From assembly GCA_963824595.1 (NCBI GenBank), contig CAWGPY010000001.1, positions 248,001-312,000 on the forward strand: 64,000 nt of DNA. Direction: 5' to 3'. Under the pieces are notes generated by a model. The model had not been told where the DNA came from and did not search any database. It saw only the letters and a list, made by a program, of their open reading frames with translations. The stretch comes from Cybelea sp963824595. Its GTDB lineage: Bacteria > Vulcanimicrobiota > Vulcanimicrobiia > Vulcanimicrobiales > Vulcanimicrobiaceae. Position numbers and translations under genes: made by a program. Each line of letters starts with the position of its first letter. Position 1 is the first letter of the stretch. This document shows, piece by piece, positions 16,973 through 25,400 of the stretch.

Positions 16973-17452
16973 ATGCGTATGAAAGTCGCTCGTATTGCCG
17001 CGTTCGTGCTGTTGTCGCTGGCGCTCGCCGCGTGCGGTCAACGGTCGGCGGCGCTGGTTCCGAACGGCTCGCCGGCCGGTGCGGCCGCGCCGGCAAACCC
17101 GCGCGAGCCGTCGGTCCCGAAGGTGGGGGGCGTGTATGAGGGCACCGTCGTCGAAACGTCGCAGGGGCGGTCGATCAAGGCCGACCTGAAGATCACCATC
17201 AAACAATCGGGCAGCAAATTTACCGGCATCTTCGACGTGATCCTGAAGACGGTCCAGGATCAATTCCCGATCATCAAGGGAGTCGTCGCGACGCAGCACG
17301 GCAAGACGGTGCTTCACTTCGTCATCGAGGGCAGCCCGGGCCGCAACGCCAAAGCGGTCGCGACCCTGGCCGGCAGCACGATCAAAGGCAAGGCCAAAGT
17401 CTCGAAGAAAAACGGGCCGGCCGTGCGCTTCAAGTACTCGGCCAAGTCGTAA
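16973..17452 (+). CDS. Small lipoprotein of unknown function
   Basis: The 159-residue product carries a lipoprotein signal peptide (FVLLSLALAAC, C21) and a short low-complexity Ala/Pro linker. A mature domain of about 100 residues begins VGGVYEGTVVETSQGRSIKA and has alternating hydrophobic and charged residues suggesting a beta barrel. The C-terminus is Lys-rich. I recognise no family. GGAGG at 16962-16966, six bases before ATG 16973, decides this start over the GTG ten codons upstream. Confidence 0.7.
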   Translation: MRMKVARIAAFVLLSLALAACGQRSAALVPNGSPAGAAAPANPREPSVPKVGGVYEGTVVETSQGRSIKADLKITIKQSGSKFTGIFDVILKTVQDQFPIIKGVVATQHGKTVLHFVIEGSPGRNAKAVATLAGSTIKGKAKVSKKNGPAVRFKYSAKS

Positions 17453-17547
17453 CTCCGGGCGGCACAACGAGAACGGGCCGTTGCTGCGCCCCGCCAGGGG
17501 CGCTCGCAAACGTCGTGGGAGCTGCTGGCGGCAGAGCGCTGACGCGG

Positions 17548-18297
17548 TCAGCGAGCGATGGCGACGCTCGCCTCGGCGCGCCGGACGAGGGCGGCTTCGA
17601 CGCGCTTCCAGCGGGCGTAGCCTGGGGCGCCCGGATGCGTGTCGGCGGGAACGATCCCGGCCGCGCCGGCGTCCTCGCTGTAGATAATCATCAGCTCCTT
17701 GCGTTTTGCCGCGTCGGCGAGGTGAACGAGCCGCACGGACATCGTCGTCGCCGGCAGCCGCAGCCCGCCCGACGCGAGGAGCGCGTCGACGTGCTGCTCG
17801 TCCGAGCCCGACCGGATGGCAGCCGGCGCGGCGTAGCCCTCCGAGCGCAGGTATGCCTCCAGCGACGCCGTGTCGGCCGCATGTGCGTTCGGCTTGCCGT
17901 TCGACTCGGTCCACGCGTCAACGTAGAAATCGAGCCCGCCGATCGAGGCGTGGCGCGCCGACGTGTAGAGGTGGTGCAGCCTCGGCATTGACGCTACGTA
18001 GGACTCGAACTGAATCCAGTAGAGGCGTTTGGCAATCCCATCGGCGGCTGCGTGAGCGTAGACGAACTGCTCGCAGTGGGCGATGCCGTAGAGGATCCAG
18101 CTGTCGGTGCCGACGTAGCGGGCGGTTTTCGGCACTGCGACGCGCACGCGGGGATCGGCGCTGGAATACACGGCGTTGCCGGTCGCATAGCGTCGAGCGG
18201 GCGCCCCGGCGACACCGCTTCCGTGCGCCGTCGTCCAACTGACGGCGGCGACGGCAACCATCAGGACCGCGAGGGTTCGCAGGTGTGCGGCGAGCAT
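17548..18297 (-). CDS. Secreted protein of unknown function
   Basis: The 249-residue product starts with a signal peptide (LAVLMVAVAAVSWTTAHG). GGAGG five bases before ATG 18297 supports this start over the in-frame ATG 35 codons earlier. The mature part has two cysteine-poor alpha/beta segments, with WILYGIAHCEQFVYAHAAAD, YWIQFESYVASMP and LVHLADAAKRKELMIIYSED as its most regular stretches. No domain is recognised. It is divergent from the NHL lipoprotein gene at 18404, with about 106 bases between the starts. Confidence 0.65.
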   Translation of the reverse strand: MLAAHLRTLAVLMVAVAAVSWTTAHGSGVAGAPARRYATGNAVYSSADPRVRVAVPKTARYVGTDSWILYGIAHCEQFVYAHAAADGIAKRLYWIQFESYVASMPRLHHLYTSARHASIGGLDFYVDAWTESNGKPNAHAADTASLEAYLRSEGYAAPAAIRSGSDEQHVDALLASGGLRLPATTMSVRLVHLADAAKRKELMIIYSEDAGAAGIVPADTHPGAPGYARWKRVEAALVRRAEASVAIAR

Positions 18298-18403
18298 CTC
18301 GGCCTCCGTGTTGTTGGCGATGCGCCGTTCGCCTCTCACGCGCAGAGGAGGTGGGTTCCCGGCCACCGGGAAGAACGGGTAGCTCTTACGGAGGTTCTCC
18401 ACC

Positions 18404-19429
18404 GTGAAGTACTTTGCGCTTGCAATTCCCTTGATCGTATCGGCCCTGGCCGGCTGCGGCCAGCTCCCCGCTCAGGTCCCGGCCGGCAATCCGGTACATT
18501 CGGCGGCCGGAAGTGCCGGCCCGGCGCCCGATGCGGAGAGCGGCAAGGCCTACTGGACGCTGTTTTACGCACAGCCCAAACCGCAGGTCGAGATCGCCAA
18601 GCTGCCATTGAAATCGTCCTCTCACGTCACCGGCGTCAACGGCAACGGCACGAACCAGTTGGTCTGCGCGAACGCCATTCGTTTCGTCGGGTCGAAGGTG
18701 TGGATCACGAATCTGTCGCCCTGCCATTCCTACGGCGCGAGCATCGTTGGCGTGTACTCGCTGCCGCTGACGTCGAGTAGCTCGCCGCAAAAAACCTTTA
18801 CCCTGTCCGGCCCCCTCGACGCCGATCACATGGCGTTCGACGCCTCGGGAAATCTCTGGGTCCCTTCGGTCGGAGACAACGCCGTCTACGAATACACCGG
18901 CCCCTTTACGTCGAGCGGCACGCTGACGCCGGCGACGAAGCTGACGATGGGGCTCAACGTCCCGCAAGGTCTCGGGTTCGACACCAAGGGAAATCTGTAC
19001 GTTGCAAACACCGGGACGAGCACGGGGGCAAAGGCGATAACGGTCTTCAAGGCGCCGATTTCCAATAGTAAGCCGTACTACCTGAAGGGCGTCATCGCAC
19101 CCAGCGGACTTGCCTTCGACGCCAAAGGCAATCTCTACGTGTCGTCCAACGCGGCAGCCGGCGCGATCGCGGAGTTCGCAAGAGATCACCTTAAGTCCGG
19201 CGATTCGCCGACCGTCGTGGACTCCTCGGGACTTGCAGCGAATTCGTACGGTGCCGATCTCAATTTCGACGGCGCCGGCAACCTCTACGACGCGGACTGC
19301 GGCGATTCGGCGGGCATCTATACGTATCCCACGGCGAGCAAGAAGTTCACCTCGCATCTCACGCCGTCGTTCTTTACGACGGCCACGATCCAAACGATTG
19401 GGTGCATCTGGGGGATAGCGACGCACTGA
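18404..19429 (+). CDS. NHL/SMP-30-like beta-propeller lipoprotein
   Basis: The 341-residue product has a lipoprotein signal (IPLIVSALAGC, C18) and NHL-type repeats such as MAFDASGNLWVPSVGDNAV, LGFDTKGNLYVANTG and LAFDAKGNLYVSSN. This D-x-x-G-N-L-Y-V pattern is common to lactonase/SMP-30 and NHL propellers, which bind ligands or hydrolyse lactones; I see no clear catalytic acidic quartet. It is one of six such lipoproteins in this window. GGAGG at 18390-18394 lies nine bases before the GTG. The end of the gene overlaps the next frame by 28 bases. Confidence 0.8.
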   Translation: MKYFALAIPLIVSALAGCGQLPAQVPAGNPVHSAAGSAGPAPDAESGKAYWTLFYAQPKPQVEIAKLPLKSSSHVTGVNGNGTNQLVCANAIRFVGSKVWITNLSPCHSYGASIVGVYSLPLTSSSSPQKTFTLSGPLDADHMAFDASGNLWVPSVGDNAVYEYTGPFTSSGTLTPATKLTMGLNVPQGLGFDTKGNLYVANTGTSTGAKAITVFKAPISNSKPYYLKGVIAPSGLAFDAKGNLYVSSNAAAGAIAEFARDHLKSGDSPTVVDSSGLAANSYGADLNFDGAGNLYDADCGDSAGIYTYPTASKKFTSHLTPSFFTTATIQTIGCIWGIATH

Positions 19430-21078
19430 ACGCGCGTTCCACGGCCGACTCGCGCGCCGCTTTTGCATCGAAGAGCGTCGGCGGGAGGCTTCTCGCCCTG
19501 CTTCTGGTGGCGCTCGCGTATCTCGTCGCGGCAAAGCTCGGGTTCACACTAGCGTTCGCGACAAAGCAGGTGACGGCCGTCTGGCCGCCGACCGGCATCG
19601 CACTTGCGGCCCTCTTACTCGGGGGATATCGGGTTTGGCCCGCTATTTGGGTTGGCGCGTTCGCGAGCAACGCTCTCACCTCGGAGCCGATTTGGACGGC
19701 GGCCGCAATCGCAACGGGCAACACGCTCGCGCCGGTCTTCGGCGCTTTCCTGCTTCGAAGGTTCCATTTCGAGAACGCACTCGACCGCGTGCGCGACGTC
19801 CTACTGCTCGCGCTTCTCGGGTCCGCGGTCGCGATGACGGTGTCCGCGAGTAACGGCGTTGCCGATCTCGTGCTTGCCCGAATCGTGCCGTGGAGCGCTT
19901 TTCCATCGGTCTGGTGGGTGTGGTGGACGGGCGACGCCATGGGCGTGCTCTTCGTCGCCCCGCTGTTGCTCACGTGGATCACGAGCATTCGGAGAAGAGA
20001 GCGCGCGGAAGGCGGGCCGTTCGAACTCAGCGTTCTCGCCGCGACGACGTTGGGCGCGAGCTCGGTCTCCTTTCTGACCAACGTTCCGTTGCGCTTCTCC
20101 GTCTATCCGTTTGTCATATGGACGGCGCTGCGTTTTCGGCAACGCGAAACCGCCGCCGCCATCGCGGTGATCAGTGGTTTCGCGATCTGGGCGACCGCCC
20201 ACGGCGTTGGACCGTGGACCACGGGCTCGCTCGATGCCCGTCTCGTGCAGCTCGACAGCTGGATGTCAGTCTTCGCGATAACGGGACTGGTGCTCGGCGC
20301 GATCACGGCCGAGCGGCAAGCCGCGCGCGTCGAGCTTCAGGCACTCTTGGAGCAGACGAAACAATCCGCCGAAATGCTTCAGGGCGCGTTTCTTCCCGAG
20401 CGTCTCCCGCAGCGCGCGGGCCTGCGCTGCGACGCGTTGTACATCGCGGCGGAACGCGAAGCGCTCATAGGCGGCGACTGGTACGATGCGTTCGAGCTGC
20501 CCGACGGGCGGATCGTCTTTTCAATCGGCGACGTGGCGGGGCACGGACTCGAGGCGGCGGTCACCGCCGCCCGTCTTCGGCGGAGCATCCTGGTCGCGGC
20601 GTTCGAAGCCGACGATCCCGCCGAGATCTTGGCGAAGGTCGGCGCCGCCCGAGGACCGCAGCAGAGCGCGCCGGCCACGGCGATCGTCGCCATCCTGAGC
20701 CGGGACCTCGCGTCGCTGCGCTACGCGAGCGCGGGGCATCCGCCGGCCATAGTTGCCGGACCGAACATTCGCGGGCACTGCCTTGCGCACGGAGGGCTGC
20801 CCTTCGGCGTCGGCGTGTTTGTCGCTTCGGAAACGCATACGGCAGCATTGGAACCCGGAGCCGCGCTTCTCTTTTACACCGACGGGCTCACCGAGTTCGA
20901 TCACGACGTCGAAGGCGCCGAACGCGCCACACTCCAAGCCGTTACGAATCTCGTCGAGGACCCGCACATGGAACACCCGGCGGCCTTTATCCAACGGAGC
21001 GTGATGGGCTCGCAACCACCGGCCGACGATACGGTGCTCCTCGTCGTGCAGGTGGAGGAGATCGGCTGCCCTGGCTGA
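19402..21078 (+). CDS. MASE1 membrane sensor with SpoIIE/PP2C serine phosphatase domain
   Basis: The 558-residue protein has an N-terminal MASE1-type region of about eight membrane helices (roughly 28-310, with VTAVWPPTGIALAALLLGGY typical of MASE1) and a C-terminal SpoIIE-like phosphatase (about 345-550). The latter shows GGDWYDAF, FSIGDVAGHGLEAA, ASAGHPPAIV and FYTDGLTE, the metal-binding aspartate motifs of PPM phosphatases. Such proteins usually dephosphorylate anti-anti-sigma factors in response to an unknown membrane signal; no anti-sigma partner is adjacent. GTG 19402 lies inside the end of the upstream lipoprotein gene, which suggests coupling. Its stop abuts that of the convergent hydrolase gene. 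Confidence 0.85.
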   Translation: MHLGDSDALNARSTADSRAAFASKSVGGRLLALLLVALAYLVAAKLGFTLAFATKQVTAVWPPTGIALAALLLGGYRVWPAIWVGAFASNALTSEPIWTAAAIATGNTLAPVFGAFLLRRFHFENALDRVRDVLLLALLGSAVAMTVSASNGVADLVLARIVPWSAFPSVWWVWWTGDAMGVLFVAPLLLTWITSIRRRERAEGGPFELSVLAATTLGASSVSFLTNVPLRFSVYPFVIWTALRFRQRETAAAIAVISGFAIWATAHGVGPWTTGSLDARLVQLDSWMSVFAITGLVLGAITAERQAARVELQALLEQTKQSAEMLQGAFLPERLPQRAGLRCDALYIAAEREALIGGDWYDAFELPDGRIVFSIGDVAGHGLEAAVTAARLRRSILVAAFEADDPAEILAKVGAARGPQQSAPATAIVAILSRDLASLRYASAGHPPAIVAGPNIRGHCLAHGGLPFGVGVFVASETHTAALEPGAALLFYTDGLTEFDHDVEGAERATLQAVTNLVEDPHMEHPAAFIQRSVMGSQPPADDTVLLVVQVEEIGCPG

Positions 21079-22698
21079 TTAGCGCCGGGCGCATGCGATC
21101 GTGTCGATCCAGCGTCCCAGCGATGAAAAGTAACCCATCGCAAAACTCGTGAGGCGGCGGTCGATCGTATTGCCGCCGCGCGGGTCGATCAGCATGCTGT
21201 GATCGGCGCCGGGTACGACCGCGGTTTCGTAGGTCGCGTTTCCGGCCGTCTTCATCGCGTCCATGAATGCCGCGAAGTTCGCCGCTCGATCTTCATTCGT
21301 TTCGTGCTCGCCGTCGATGTATAGCGCCTGGCCGTGAAACTGTTTCCAGTAGTCGGCCGGAGCCTTGTCGCCCTCCTGAGCCCAGAAGGCGAAGGCGGGG
21401 CTTTTAGGATCACTCGGGGGGCCGACGTAGGGATCGGGAAACCATGCGCGACGCTCGTAGGCGTGGTACGCGGCAATGTACTCGTCCCACCCTTTGCCGG
21501 TCATCGCGTAGTTGAATTTGAGGGTTTGCAGGCGCACGGCGTCGGCAATTTCGCTTTCGGGGAATCCATCGGCGCGCATTTCCAAGGCCGTGCGTTGGAT
21601 TTCTTGGAGATTACCGTTAACGACTGCACCCGACGTATTTGCGATGAACGCGACACCCGGCGTCATTGCGGCGACTTTGGGCGCCGCCATACCGCCCTGG
21701 CTGATGCCCCAGATGCCCATGCACGACGCGCGCACTTCCGGCTGTCGCGCCATCGCCTCGAATCCTTTCACCGCGTCTGCGACCACGAAGCCGTCGCTGC
21801 GCTCGCCGGCAGAAAAGTCCGCGCCGCGCTTATCGTAGGCGTATACGGCAAAGCCGTGCTTCAGAAACACGTCGCCCACCCAAGAGAGAAAAGCGTTCTG
21901 CGCGGAGCGCGTTTGATAGTTGGACCCGGCCAGCAGCATCACGGCCGGAAACGGCGGGTTGCCCTCGGGCAAGAAAAACGTGCCGCGCAGCGTCGCCGCG
22001 TCGTTGGTGAAGTCGAGCGGGCGCGATCGAAACGACGGTACGCGGGTGGCGTGGATCGGGGCAGCGCCCGCAAACGCGACGTCCACGGATCGTACTCCGC
22101 CACTCGCGTCTCGCGTGAAGCGAAACGTTGCTACGAAGGGGAAGTGGATGCCTTTGGAAGGACCGGTTACGAACGTATCTGGAGCCGACGGCCAGAGAAA
22201 CCCCATCCGACCGGTCTTCGTATCGAGGAACATGTCGTAGGTGTATGGGCGAGCCACCATGACGTCGCGATCCGGCGCGCGATAGGTTCCGACGAACGGT
22301 TCCAACTGCGACGCATAGAGCCGGATCAAATGATGCAGGTCGAACGTTCCCGCTGCATGCGGTCCTGCGCGAAGCGAACCGCGGATCGCGTCCCCTTCGA
22401 TCACGCCCGTAAAGCGGTAGATCGCGCCTTCGTACCGAGCTTGAAACGCGACGTTGCGGCCGTCGTGAGAAAATCTCGAGAGGGGCGCGCCCACCTCGGA
22501 CCGCTCGGGGAAGTAGAGGTCGCCTTGGTGGTCGTCGGCGGCGGCGGCGGCGGGAAACGCGACCGCAACATATGTCGCCGCGCCGCCGAGATGCAGAAGG
22601 CCGGCCCAGGCGCCGTTGTCCAGCCGGTCTCTGGCCGGCGGGCCGGCTCCCGAGAGTGCCACGATCACGGCGAGCAGGACAACGACACGAGAAGCCAC
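21079..22698 (-). CDS. Secreted alpha/beta hydrolase
   Basis: The 539-residue product has a signal peptide (VVVLLAVIVALSGAG), a beta-rich N-terminal region of about 240 residues, and a C-terminal alpha/beta-hydrolase domain. The nucleophile elbow is GISQGG, a late Asp/Glu-rich loop is YIDGEHETNED, and the catalytic His is probably in VPGADHSM. The oxyanion-region motif LLAGSNYQTR follows the first domain. The layout resembles serine hydrolases of the dienelactone-hydrolase/BAAT type with an accessory N-terminal domain. The substrate is unknown. GTG 22698 is preceded by GAGAGG about eight bases upstream. Confidence 0.8.
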   Translation of the reverse strand: MASRVVVLLAVIVALSGAGPPARDRLDNGAWAGLLHLGGAATYVAVAFPAAAAADDHQGDLYFPERSEVGAPLSRFSHDGRNVAFQARYEGAIYRFTGVIEGDAIRGSLRAGPHAAGTFDLHHLIRLYASQLEPFVGTYRAPDRDVMVARPYTYDMFLDTKTGRMGFLWPSAPDTFVTGPSKGIHFPFVATFRFTRDASGGVRSVDVAFAGAAPIHATRVPSFRSRPLDFTNDAATLRGTFFLPEGNPPFPAVMLLAGSNYQTRSAQNAFLSWVGDVFLKHGFAVYAYDKRGADFSAGERSDGFVVADAVKGFEAMARQPEVRASCMGIWGISQGGMAAPKVAAMTPGVAFIANTSGAVVNGNLQEIQRTALEMRADGFPESEIADAVRLQTLKFNYAMTGKGWDEYIAAYHAYERRAWFPDPYVGPPSDPKSPAFAFWAQEGDKAPADYWKQFHGQALYIDGEHETNEDRAANFAAFMDAMKTAGNATYETAVVPGADHSMLIDPRGGNTIDRRLTSFAMGYFSSLGRWIDTIACARR

Positions 22699-22972
22699 GG
22701 CGGGATCCTCTCTTAATTATTTAGTTGACGAGAGTTTAGCGCATTTCCGGGCGGGCGTCAAACCGCCGTCGCGTCCCGATTGCGGCATCGCTCTATCCGC
22801 GAGAGACTCGTTGAAACGATGAACGGCGAAGCGGCGACGCACGAACGCATTCTCACGCCATTTGGAAATCCACGACGCGTCACCGACGAGCGGTAGAGGC
22901 AGCCATACGGGGAAGTCGAAGCTACGCAACCGGTCGAGAAGGCCGCTTTTGCTTCCACTGGAGGTAAAGTGC
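22699..22972. other. Divergent intergenic region
   Basis: Separates the hydrolase gene from the next lipoprotein gene. A run of AT-rich sequence near 22714-22730 (TTAATTATTTAGTTGACG) contains candidate promoter elements for both directions. I see no convincing gene; the open frames here lack start sites and coding character. Confidence 0.35.
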
Positions 22973-23974
22973 ATGCGAATCACATCGCTTCTCGGGTTAT
23001 CCCTATCTGCGATATTCTTCGCTGCCTGCGATTCAAGTCCAGTGATGACGGGAAATCCTGCGCAGTTGAATCCGATGCAGAGAATCGCCGGCCGTGACGG
23101 CTTCGGGCCGAACGGCATCCCGGCGCACACCGTCCCAACGGTTCACGGTTGGATCGTTCCCAAAAAAAAGAGGCCGTCGCAGCAACTCTTCGTCTCGGAC
23201 GAGGGCGACAGCGTCATCAATATCTATGCAGTGCCTAAGTACTCGCTGATCGGTCAGATCACCGATGGGATCAGCGAACCCGAAGGGATCGCTACCGACC
23301 AAGCCGGTAACCTCTACGTTGCGAATCTCGGCAACGATACGGTGACGATCTATGAGAAAGGCACGACGCGTCCAGCGGCGACGTTGACCGAGCCGCACGG
23401 CCCCGACGACGTTGCCGTTGATAAGCACGGGAGACTTTTTGTCGGAGACATCGGCGGCGGCGTAGACGTGTACGGAGGACCGCTCTCCATTTCGGTACCG
23501 CAACAGCGCTTGACGAACGGGCACATCTTCGAAGTGTTCGGCGTCGGCGTGGATAAGCGCGGCGACGTCTACGCTGCAGGTTTGGGCCCCGGTTCCAAGC
23601 CGGTCATCGTTACGTATCATTGGGATTCCGGCTACAACTGGGCGCCAGGAGTAAATCTCTATCTCTCCGGTATGGATGTCCCCACCGGCGTGATCATCCA
23701 CGCGAGGGGGGACGTTTACGACATCGTCGAGTCGGACTACGGTCTGGGAGTCATCAACATCTACCAGTATGGCCACACCGCTCCGTCCGCGACGATCCCG
23801 ATCGCACACCCTGAACGGAGCGCGCTCAACAGACTTGTAAAGCGAATTTACGTTCCGCAGGGCAGCGACGACAAAGTCGCCGTTCTAAAATACCCCGGCG
23901 GCGCACCGGTGGCCAGCATTCCGATCGGGAACTTCGTCTCTGGAACGGCGATGCTTCCGGCACCGAAATTCTAA
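22973..23974 (+). CDS. NHL-type beta-propeller lipoprotein
   Basis: The 333-residue product has a lipobox (LSLSAIFFAAC, C19) and NHL/Vgb-like repeats (GIATDQAGNLYVANLGNDTV, DVAVDKHGRLFVGDIGGGV, GVGVDKRGDVYAAGLG). The mature protein has a linker rich in Gly and Pro before the propeller (about 70-330), which begins QLFVSDEGDSVINIYAV. GGAGG at 22960-22964, eight bases before ATG 22973, fixes the start. It probably sits on the periplasmic or outer face of a membrane; the ligand is unknown. Confidence 0.8.
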   Translation: MRITSLLGLSLSAIFFAACDSSPVMTGNPAQLNPMQRIAGRDGFGPNGIPAHTVPTVHGWIVPKKKRPSQQLFVSDEGDSVINIYAVPKYSLIGQITDGISEPEGIATDQAGNLYVANLGNDTVTIYEKGTTRPAATLTEPHGPDDVAVDKHGRLFVGDIGGGVDVYGGPLSISVPQQRLTNGHIFEVFGVGVDKRGDVYAAGLGPGSKPVIVTYHWDSGYNWAPGVNLYLSGMDVPTGVIIHARGDVYDIVESDYGLGVINIYQYGHTAPSATIPIAHPERSALNRLVKRIYVPQGSDDKVAVLKYPGGAPVASIPIGNFVSGTAMLPAPKF

Positions 23975-24014
23975 GATTGCTGCCTCAGGGTGTCACGCAA
24001 CGTACTAGCGATCC

Positions 24015-24284
24015 TTGCAGAACACCCTGATACTCGACGTTATCGTCAAGCCTGGGTCGAAGCGGCCGGGGCTCTCGGAAGAGAGCGGGGCGCTGGTCCT
24101 ACGGGTCCGCGAACGCGCAATCGACGGTGCAGCGAACGTTGCGTGCATTGGTGCGCTGGCCATTGCCTACGGCGTTCCGCGGAGCTACGTCGAGCTCATC
24201 GCCGGAGTTCGCAGTCGCCGAAAACGCTTCGCCATCCGCTTTCGAGAGAAAGCTACTCTAATGCGGCGGACACCGTCGAAGTGA
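24015..24284 (+). CDS. DUF167 (YggU-like) small protein
   Basis: The 89-residue protein matches the DUF167 family: LDVIVKPGSKRPGL, then LVLRVRERAIDGAANVACIG and a C-terminal basic segment with VRSRRKRFAIRF. Known members are small alpha/beta proteins of unknown function, often near pyrroline-5-carboxylate reductase or YggT genes, which are absent here. TTG 24015 is the only possible start because an in-frame TAG lies just upstream; no ribosome site is evident. Confidence 0.7.
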   Translation: MQNTLILDVIVKPGSKRPGLSEESGALVLRVRERAIDGAANVACIGALAIAYGVPRSYVELIAGVRSRRKRFAIRFREKATLMRRTPSK

Positions 24285-24357
24285 CGTCGGAGAATTCCGG
24301 TATGGGAAGCTTGCGGTAGAGCAGGCTCAGGCGCGGGCGGTAAGCAACAAGCGACCG

Positions 24358-25326
24358 ATGAGACAGCTGCCTTCCGTCCCTTGGCTTGCCGGCGTATTGA
24401 TAGCCGCGGTCGCCGTTGCCGCATGCAGCGGCGGATCGCAAACGCAGCCCACCGCGAACGCGCAGTTGCTTAGGTGAAGTGCGTCGTGGATGGCGCCAAA
24501 CCTGGCGAAGCGCGATCTTCTCTACCTTTCAGACGACGGCAACGGCGATGTGTACGTGTACTCGTTCCCCGATGCAAAACTCCAAGGGACGCTGACCGGT
24601 TTGAGCGTCCCGGCGGGTGAATGCGCTGACAGAGCGGGCGACGTCTGGATCGTAGGCGAGGGGACCAACGACATCGTCGAATACGCGCACGGCGGCACCA
24701 TCCCGATCGCTACCTTGACCGAAACCAACAACGCCCCGGAAGGCTGCTCGGTAGATCCGACAACGGGAAACCTCGCCGTTGCCAACGCCCAAACCTTGAG
24801 CGCCGGCCCCGGAAGTGTCGGCGTCTACGCACACGCCCAGGGCACGCCGACGCTCTACACCGACAGCCAGATGAAGTTCGTTCTGTTCGTGACGTACGAC
24901 GACAGAGGTAACCTCTACGCCGATGGAGTCGACTCGTCGCTTGCGTACCGGCTGGCCGAGCTTCGCAAGAACGCCGGAGCGCTCGTCCCAATCGCGTTCA
25001 ATCAGAGCATCGTCCAACCCACCAACATTCAGTGGGACCGCAAGTACTTAGCCGTTGGAGACGGAGGCGGCATCGTGGGGACGAGTCCGCCGGTGATCTA
25101 CCACGTCAAAGTGACGCACGGTGCCGGCACGGTAGTCGGCGAGACTCCGCTAACCGGTACGACGGGCATCTTTCAGTTCTTCATCCAAGGCAACACCTTC
25201 ATCGGGCCCAACCTCGGCAACGAGAACGTCCTGTTCTGGAAGTACCCCGCCGGCGGCATGCCGACGAAAGCGATCGGCGGATTCAACGATCCGTTTGGCT
25301 CGGCGGTCAGCAAAGGCAAGAAATAA
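24358..25326 (+). pseudogene. NHL-type propeller lipoprotein split by an in-frame TGA
   Basis: From ATG 24358 the frame encodes a clean lipoprotein leader (LIAAVAVAAC, C23, then SGGSQTQP), followed by TGA at 24475-24477. It then continues in the same frame as SASWMAPNLAKRDLLYLSD and a complete propeller to 25326. The paralogue at 29929 has the same junction (NSWMSPAAK...LLYISD), so leader and propeller belong together. Without readthrough, the propeller could only start at ATG 24490 and would stay in the cytoplasm. The propeller itself shows no other damage. Repeats carry the subfamily motif VEYAHGG...CSVDP..G.LAVAN shared with 29929 and 32529. A recent nonsense mutation is the simplest reading; sequencing error or TGA readthrough are alternatives. 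Confidence 0.7.
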
Positions 25327-25400
25327 GCCGGCGAAGGGGAGATCGCCGCGCCGCTCCAGCTGGGAATCGAGGTCCGTATGTGAGACGCGACGGCGAACGA

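Noticed and set aside
21334..22716. 460-codon open frame opposite the alpha/beta hydrolase gene
   Set aside because: Composition rich in Arg, His and Val with no motif; the minus-strand gene has a signal peptide and catalytic motifs.
22717..23130. Minus-strand frame of 137 codons in the intergenic region
   Set aside because: Half of it is antisense to the lipoprotein leader at 22973, it has no ribosome site, and the translation shows no domain.
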